A stretch of 34,518 nt of DNA from the NCBI GenBank assembly GCA_963204795.1, contig CAUJHX010000165.1, forward strand, positions 1 through 34,518. Reading direction: 5' to 3'. Numbering within the stretch: the first letter of the stretch is position 1; each line of letters begins with the position of its first letter. Below the pieces are notes generated by a model, which saw only the letters and a list, made by a program, of their open reading frames with translations, had not been told where the DNA came from and made no database searches. Below, one piece after another: positions 30,522 to 34,518 of this stretch. The position numbers and the translations under genes were made by a program. The DNA comes from Pseudomonadota bacterium (lineage in GTDB: Bacteria > Pseudomonadota > Gammaproteobacteria > Steroidobacterales > Steroidobacteraceae).

Positions 30522-31416
30522 GAGCAGCCGCATCAGGCAGCCGTCCGCGGCCGCCCGCGAGATCGTCGCGCATGTTCTTCACTTTGCCGGTTGCGGGAAT
30601 CACGCAGGTGACGGCGGGGTGCGCGATGACGTACTTGAGCAGCACCTGCGCCCAGCTCGTCGCGTCGAAGTCGGCCGCCCAGGCGGGCAGCGGCAGGTGC
30701 TTCAGCCGGGCAAAAATCCTGCCGTCCTCGAACGCGCGATTGACGATCACCGCGATCCCGCGATCGGCGGCGAGCGGCAATAGCCTGCTCTCGGCGTCGC
30801 GCGTCAACGCCGAATAATTGAACTGCACGAAATCGGGCTTCTCCCGCTCGATCACGCGCGCGAGCTCGCCGTGCGTCGCGGCCGTGTAGTGCGTCACCCC
30901 GATGTAGCGCACCCTGCCCTCGGCCTTCCATGCCCGCAGCGTTGCGAGTTGCACCGCAAGATCGCGCAGGTTGTGAACCTGGATCAGGTCGAGCGGCCGA
31001 TGCTGCAGGAGCCGCGCCGAGTCATTCATCTGCGAGATCCCGGCCTCGGTGCCGTCGGCCCAGACCTTGGTCGCCATGAAGCAGTCCTTCTGCTGAGCGG
31101 GCGACAGCAGCTCGCCGAGCACGCGCTCGGCCGTCGAATACATGGGCGAGGTGTCGATCAGCCGCCCGCCACCCTCGAAGAACGCGTCGATCACTTCGCG
31201 TAGCGGCGCGCGCGCGGCGGCGTCAGCGCCCACTTCAAAGGGGCCCGATGTACCGAGGCCGATGACAGGAATCGCTTCGCCGGTGGACGGGATCTTGCGG
31301 GTAATCATGTCGCTTCGCTCCGATCCCGCGCCTGTTGCCTCCGCTCGCAGGGCGCCGCTCGAGGCGACTGCCGCTGCCACGCCGGCCACGCGACCCAGCC
31401 ATTCCCTGCGATTCAT
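30490..31416 (-). CDS. Tat-exported aldo/keto reductase, 308 aa
   Basis: An NAD(P)H-dependent aldo/keto reductase of the (alpha/beta)8 fold. The catalytic tetrad is D89 (LIDTSPMY), Y93, K117 (MATKVW) and H148 (QVHNL). Residues 1-26 (MNRREWLGRVAGVAAAVASS followed by GALRA) form a twin-arginine signal peptide, which is uncommon but known for some members and implies a periplasmic enzyme. The start 31416 is chosen for this signal; a longer frame to 31560 adds only low-quality sequence antisense to its neighbour. Its 3' end overlaps the lipase-CHAT gene tail by 32 bases on the opposite strand. Substrate unknown. Confidence 0.88.
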   Translation of the reverse strand: MNRREWLGRVAGVAAAVASSGALRAEATGAGSERSDMITRKIPSTGEAIPVIGLGTSGPFEVGADAAARAPLREVIDAFFEGGGRLIDTSPMYSTAERVLGELLSPAQQKDCFMATKVWADGTEAGISQMNDSARLLQHRPLDLIQVHNLRDLAVQLATLRAWKAEGRVRYIGVTHYTAATHGELARVIEREKPDFVQFNYSALTRDAESRLLPLAADRGIAVIVNRAFEDGRIFARLKHLPLPAWAADFDATSWAQVLLKYVIAHPAVTCVIPATGKVKNMRDDLAGGRGRLPDAAALKRIVAAVSA

Positions 31417-31426
31417 GCCGGCTCGC

Positions 31427-32506
31427 TCATCCCGTTGGAATCGTGAGCACGGGCGGGCGCCTGTCATCGCCCTCTTCGGACAGTGTGAAGAGGAACATGA
31501 TGAAGGAGAACGCGCGCTTCGACTGATAGTCCGTGTCCTCGATCCAGAACCAGCGATCACGATAGGATACTGTCACGTAGGCGTCCTGCGGTCTGTGCTC
31601 GCCACTCTTCACCATGAACGGCATCTGCTCGCTGTCCGCCCGCGGCACGGCCGAGGCACGCTGCTCCGAGATGTGTTGCTGCGGAACGTCCACCGTTCCA
31701 GCCAGCGCGAGCAGGATCTGGAGCATCGAACGCGTATGCACGGCCAGTTCGCCCTTGCCTCCCGGCACCGGTGAGTACACCAGGCTGTACCGGCCATCGT
31801 TCTCCCCTATTCCGAGGAGCGCGCGCAATTCGGCGATCCCGGCCGCCGTGGTCGATGACATGTCACGCTGCCGGAAGAACACCAGCAACTCCTCGCCATG
31901 AGTCCCGGTTTCCATGCGGAAGGTGAGCGCACCGGCGCGCTGGATATCACGCAATAGCGCGAGCGCGCGCGTGAAATCGTGCGCGCCCGTGGCAGGTTGC
32001 CCGCCTTGCGCGCTGACCGGATTGTGCAGTCCATTCAGCGACTCGAGGCTGAGCGCCAGCACGAAATCAGCGGCGTAGCCCGATTGCAGCAAGGCGAACA
32101 CCGTACCCGGACGGATCGGCGCCATCAGGCCGCGCAGGAACTTGTCCCCCGTGAGCGGCGAGTAGGTGATCGTGGGGCGATCCGTGTAGCGCACGGCTCC
32201 GCCCACGCTTGCAACGTCGTTGTCCGGGGTGTCGCCGCGCGTCAGCGCCGCGCCCAGCGAGCCACTGCTTTCCACGGTGTAGCCGGCTACGACCTGGCCG
32301 ACATCGAGAAAGATCGGCAGGTCCATGTAGCGGAGCTTGACGATGTTGAGCAGCGTCTGCTGCTTCCAGGATTCGGCAATGGTGGTGCTGTAATCGAACC
32401 GGTCCCGCACGATGGTGCGCGGGCCGACACTCACGCACCCTGTCATCGCCACCACCGACATGACCGTGACGACCATGACCCCCGCACTTCGCGATTCGCC
32501 GCTCAT
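31427..32506 (-). CDS. Unrecognised lipoprotein, 359 aa
   Basis: No named domain is recognised, although it resembles a family of uncharacterised proteobacterial lipoproteins. A hydrophobic signal ends in a strong lipobox (VVAMTGC, Cys24). The mature part has RFDYSTTIAESWKQQTLLNI, then VKLRYMDLPIFLDVGQVVAG, then the end with YVTVSYRDRWFWIEDTDYQS and the SFIMFLFTL segment, suggesting an envelope protein. A start at 32542 is also open but overlaps the acyl-CoA dehydrogenase stop. It is followed by the aldo/keto reductase after 10 bases, so these two are probably co-transcribed. Confidence 0.75.
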   Translation of the reverse strand: MSGESRSAGVMVVTVMSVVAMTGCVSVGPRTIVRDRFDYSTTIAESWKQQTLLNIVKLRYMDLPIFLDVGQVVAGYTVESSGSLGAALTRGDTPDNDVASVGGAVRYTDRPTITYSPLTGDKFLRGLMAPIRPGTVFALLQSGYAADFVLALSLESLNGLHNPVSAQGGQPATGAHDFTRALALLRDIQRAGALTFRMETGTHGEELLVFFRQRDMSSTTAAGIAELRALLGIGENDGRYSLVYSPVPGGKGELAVHTRSMLQILLALAGTVDVPQQHISEQRASAVPRADSEQMPFMVKSGEHRPQDAYVTVSYRDRWFWIEDTDYQSKRAFSFIMFLFTLSEEGDDRRPPVLTIPTG

Positions 32507-32525
32507 GACTTGCGTCTTCAGCCTT

Positions 32526-34310
32526 TCAGATGAGCGCTGCATCCACCTCTGCGACGGCCGCCCCGCCGCCCTGCACCACCCGCGCGAGGGCTTCGGCGGT
32601 CGGCAGGATGTGCTCGGCGTAGAAGCGCGCGGTCGCGAGCTTGCCGCGGTAGAAGTCCGCATCGGCACTGCCCGCAGCGAGCTTGTCCGCCGCGATGGCT
32701 GCCGACTTCGCGTGCAACCAGCCGCCGAGTACCGTGCCGGTGAGCTTGAGGTACGGCACCGCAACGGCCAGCGCGTGATCCTGCGTACTGCCGAGCTGGC
32801 CGAGCAGCGCCTTGGTCGCCTGCGCCAGCTCCGCGACACCTTCGAGCGCGCGGTGCCTGGCAGCCTGCACCGCCGGGTCGCTCGCAGTGATCGCTTCGAG
32901 TTCGTGGGCAATATCGGCCAGGAGCGCCGCCATCGCAGCGCCGCGATCCCGGCCCAGCTTGCGGCCGAGGAGGTCGTTCGCCTGGATGCCGGTCGTACCT
33001 TCATAAATCGCGGTAATGCGCACGTCGCGATACGCCTGCGCGGCGCCCGTCTCTTCGATGTAGCCCATGCCGCCGTGCACCTGGATGCCGAGCGATGCGG
33101 ATTCGATACCGCCTTCCGTGCTCCACGCCTTCACGACGGGAATCAGCAGCTCGCCGCGGGCCTGTGCCGCCGCACGTTTCGCTTCGTCCGCGTGCGCCGC
33201 CGCGACATCGAGCTGTGCGGCTGCATAGATCGCGAGGGCGCGCATCGCTTCGGTGTTCGCCTTCATCGTGAGCAGCATGCGCCTGACATCGGGATGATGA
33301 ATGATCGGCGCCGGTCCGCTGTCTGCGCTCACCGGCGGTCGCCCCTGGACTCGTGTGCGCGCCCACTCCGCGGCCTGCTGGAACGCACGCTCCGCGACCG
33401 CATAGCCCTCGAGGCCGACCGAGAGGCGCGCGGCGTTCATCATGACGAACATGTATTCGAGGCCGCGGCCCGCCTCGCCGACGAGATGACCGACCGCACC
33501 GTCCTGCGCGCCGAATTGCATGACGCAGGTGGGGCTCGCATGGATACCGAGCTTGTGTTCGATTGAAATGCACCGCACGTCGTTGCGCGCACCGATCGCG
33601 CCATCCTCGCCGACCAGAAACTTCGGCACGATGAAAAGCGAGATTCCCCGCGTGCCGGACGGCGCGCCGTCGATGCGCGCAAGCACCATGTGAATGATGT
33701 TCGACGTGAAGTCGTGCTCGCCCCAGGTGATGAAGATCTTCTGGCCGAATAATCGATAGTGATCGCCCGCCGGTGCTGCGCGCGTCCTGATCTGGCTGAG
33801 ATCAGATCCGGCCTGCGGCTCGGTGAGCACCATCGTGCCGGTCCACTCACCACTCACCATCTTCGGCAGGTACTGCTGCTTCTGCGCCTCGCTGCCGCGC
33901 AGGTCGAGCGCCTCGATCGCGCCCTGCGTCAGCATCGGGCACAACTTGAACGCGAGATTGGAGCCCGCCCACAACTCGACGACCGCGGTGCCGAGCATGC
34001 GCGGCATACCCTGCCCGCCATACTCAGGATCGCTCGAAAGCTGATTCCAGCCGCCTTCAGCGAAGGCCTTGTAGGCTGCCTTGAACCCCGGCGTCGTGAC
34101 TACGCCTTCCGGTGTCCACTTCGCGCCCTGGGTGTCGCCTGCCCGATAGAGTGGATCGAGAACTTCTTCGGCGAATTTGCCGGCTTCTTCGAGGATAGAT
34201 TGAGCAAGTTCGGCAGAATAGTCTGAATACTTCCTGCAACCGTCGAGCGCCGCCGCGCCTGTCAGCTCATTCAGTACGAAACTCAGTTCTTTGACGGGTG
34301 CTCGATACAT
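32526..34310 (-). CDS. Acyl-CoA dehydrogenase, DmdC-like with C-terminal extension, 594 aa
   Basis: FAD-dependent oxidation of an acyl-CoA. The middle and C-terminal parts carry the family motifs: TEPQAGSDLS and GQKIFITWGEHD (FAD and substrate binding) and GIQVHGGMGYIEE. The active-site Glu is in AIYEGTTGIQANDL. The extra C-terminal domain (about 460-594, starting DRGAAMAALLADIAHE) is that of long members (PF12806), which include 3-methylmercaptopropionyl-CoA dehydrogenase DmdC; the family is also broadly used for fatty-acid-like substrates. ATG 34310 (MYRAPVKELSF) has GGAGG at 8 bases and is preferred to an ATG at 34328. Pathway context is not visible in the window. Confidence 0.92.
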   Translation of the reverse strand: MYRAPVKELSFVLNELTGAAALDGCRKYSDYSAELAQSILEEAGKFAEEVLDPLYRAGDTQGAKWTPEGVVTTPGFKAAYKAFAEGGWNQLSSDPEYGGQGMPRMLGTAVVELWAGSNLAFKLCPMLTQGAIEALDLRGSEAQKQQYLPKMVSGEWTGTMVLTEPQAGSDLSQIRTRAAPAGDHYRLFGQKIFITWGEHDFTSNIIHMVLARIDGAPSGTRGISLFIVPKFLVGEDGAIGARNDVRCISIEHKLGIHASPTCVMQFGAQDGAVGHLVGEAGRGLEYMFVMMNAARLSVGLEGYAVAERAFQQAAEWARTRVQGRPPVSADSGPAPIIHHPDVRRMLLTMKANTEAMRALAIYAAAQLDVAAAHADEAKRAAAQARGELLIPVVKAWSTEGGIESASLGIQVHGGMGYIEETGAAQAYRDVRITAIYEGTTGIQANDLLGRKLGRDRGAAMAALLADIAHELEAITASDPAVQAARHRALEGVAELAQATKALLGQLGSTQDHALAVAVPYLKLTGTVLGGWLHAKSAAIAADKLAAGSADADFYRGKLATARFYAEHILPTAEALARVVQGGGAAVAEVDAALI

Positions 34311-34340
34311 TACTGGTCCTCCCTGCATCCACTGGCCAGT

Positions 34341-34518
34341 TTAGGACGCCGCGAGCGCCGGAATCACGTTGGCGGCGAGGAATTCGACGTAGGCCTGGAC
34401 CCGCCGGTCGGTCGCAAGTGTGGCCGGATAAATCGCACACAGCGGGATCGAGGGCGGCAGGGCCCAACCTTCCAGCACACGCACGAGCTTGCCCGTGGCG
34501 AGTCCCTGCCGGCAGAGA
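34341..34518 (-). CDS. LysR-family regulator, C-terminal fragment (cut by window edge)
   Basis: The last 58 codons of a frame ending with TAA at 34343-34341 read LVRVLEGWALPPSIPLCAIY then a TDRRVQAYVEFLAANV-type ending, the usual close of the LysR substrate-binding domain. The helix-turn-helix and start lie beyond the window. It ends 30 bases before the acyl-CoA dehydrogenase start, so the two may share a transcript or regulation. Confidence 0.8.
   Translation of the reverse strand, partial: LCRQGLATGKLVRVLEGWALPPSIPLCAIYPATLATDRRVQAYVEFLAANVIPALAAS

Noticed and set aside
1..34518. CRISPR arrays, rRNA, tRNA genes and riboswitches
   Set aside because: No regularly spaced repeats, tRNA cloverleaf ends or known riboswitch cores were recognised by eye; a covariance-model scan could still reveal weak RNAs.

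Overview
The window is GC-rich chromosomal DNA from a Gram-negative, aerobic proteobacterium. The best guess is a gammaproteobacterium near the Xanthomonadales, Nevskiales or Steroidobacter-like lineages. The evidence is a TonB-dependent receptor, a tripartite RND pump, lipoproteins, Tat signals, a high-potential iron-sulfur protein, YajQ, FeoA/FeoB with a small FeoB-linked membrane protein, and Fur- and OxyR-type control sites. No rRNA, tRNA or CRISPR array was seen.

Layout. (1) Bases 1-690 are accessory DNA: the 3' end of an ISL3-like insertion sequence sits in the last codons of a HicA toxin gene. That hicA gene directly follows a structurally canonical integron attC recombination site (328-415, minus strand), and another small cassette-like ORF lies upstream of the site. 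No integrase gene is visible. (2) 994-7256, plus strand: a HerA/FtsK-type ATPase, a YajQ-family protein, a membrane-anchored AraC regulator, and a two-gene unit of a serine beta-lactamase-like hydrolase and an alpha/beta hydrolase. (3) 7160-13557, minus strand: a metal and iron block read as feoA-feoB-small Cys membrane protein-dmeF-amidohydrolase, then, behind its own Fur-box-like site, HiPIP and a BtuF-like periplasmic binding protein. (4) 13650-15872, minus: a heme-receptor-like TonB-dependent transporter with a strong Fur box. (5) 15991-22252, plus: a TetR regulator, TolC-like channel, adaptor lipoprotein and RND pump. (6) 22347-23348, plus: a D-2-hydroxyacid dehydrogenase. (7) 23373-26442, minus: a peroxide-defence unit ahpC-ahpD-catalase-Nudix, divergent from oxyR (26543, plus). 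(8) 27459-30521, plus: a large protein joining a complete LCAT-like serine lipase, an M17-peptidase-N-like module and a CHAT caspase-like protease, 16 bp behind oxyR. (9) 30490-34518, minus: a Tat-exported aldo/keto reductase, an unrecognised lipoprotein, an acyl-CoA dehydrogenase and the end of a LysR regulator.

How the parts work together. Iron uptake (FeoAB, TonB receptor), divalent-metal efflux (DmeF) and iron-sulfur electron transfer (HiPIP) lie together with Fur-type sites. Peroxide removal (AhpC reduced through AhpD, catalase) is controlled from the oxyR/ahpC promoter region.

The most unusual element is the lipase-M17N-CHAT fusion. It keeps the lipase triad (Ser181, Asp331, His353) and the CHAT His861/Cys901 pair. 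It looks like a one-protein protease-plus-lipase effector, and its position suggests expression with the oxidative-stress regulator. The second most unusual is the orphan attC site with the IS-broken hicA cassette. Functions are read from motifs and family knowledge; no database search was run.
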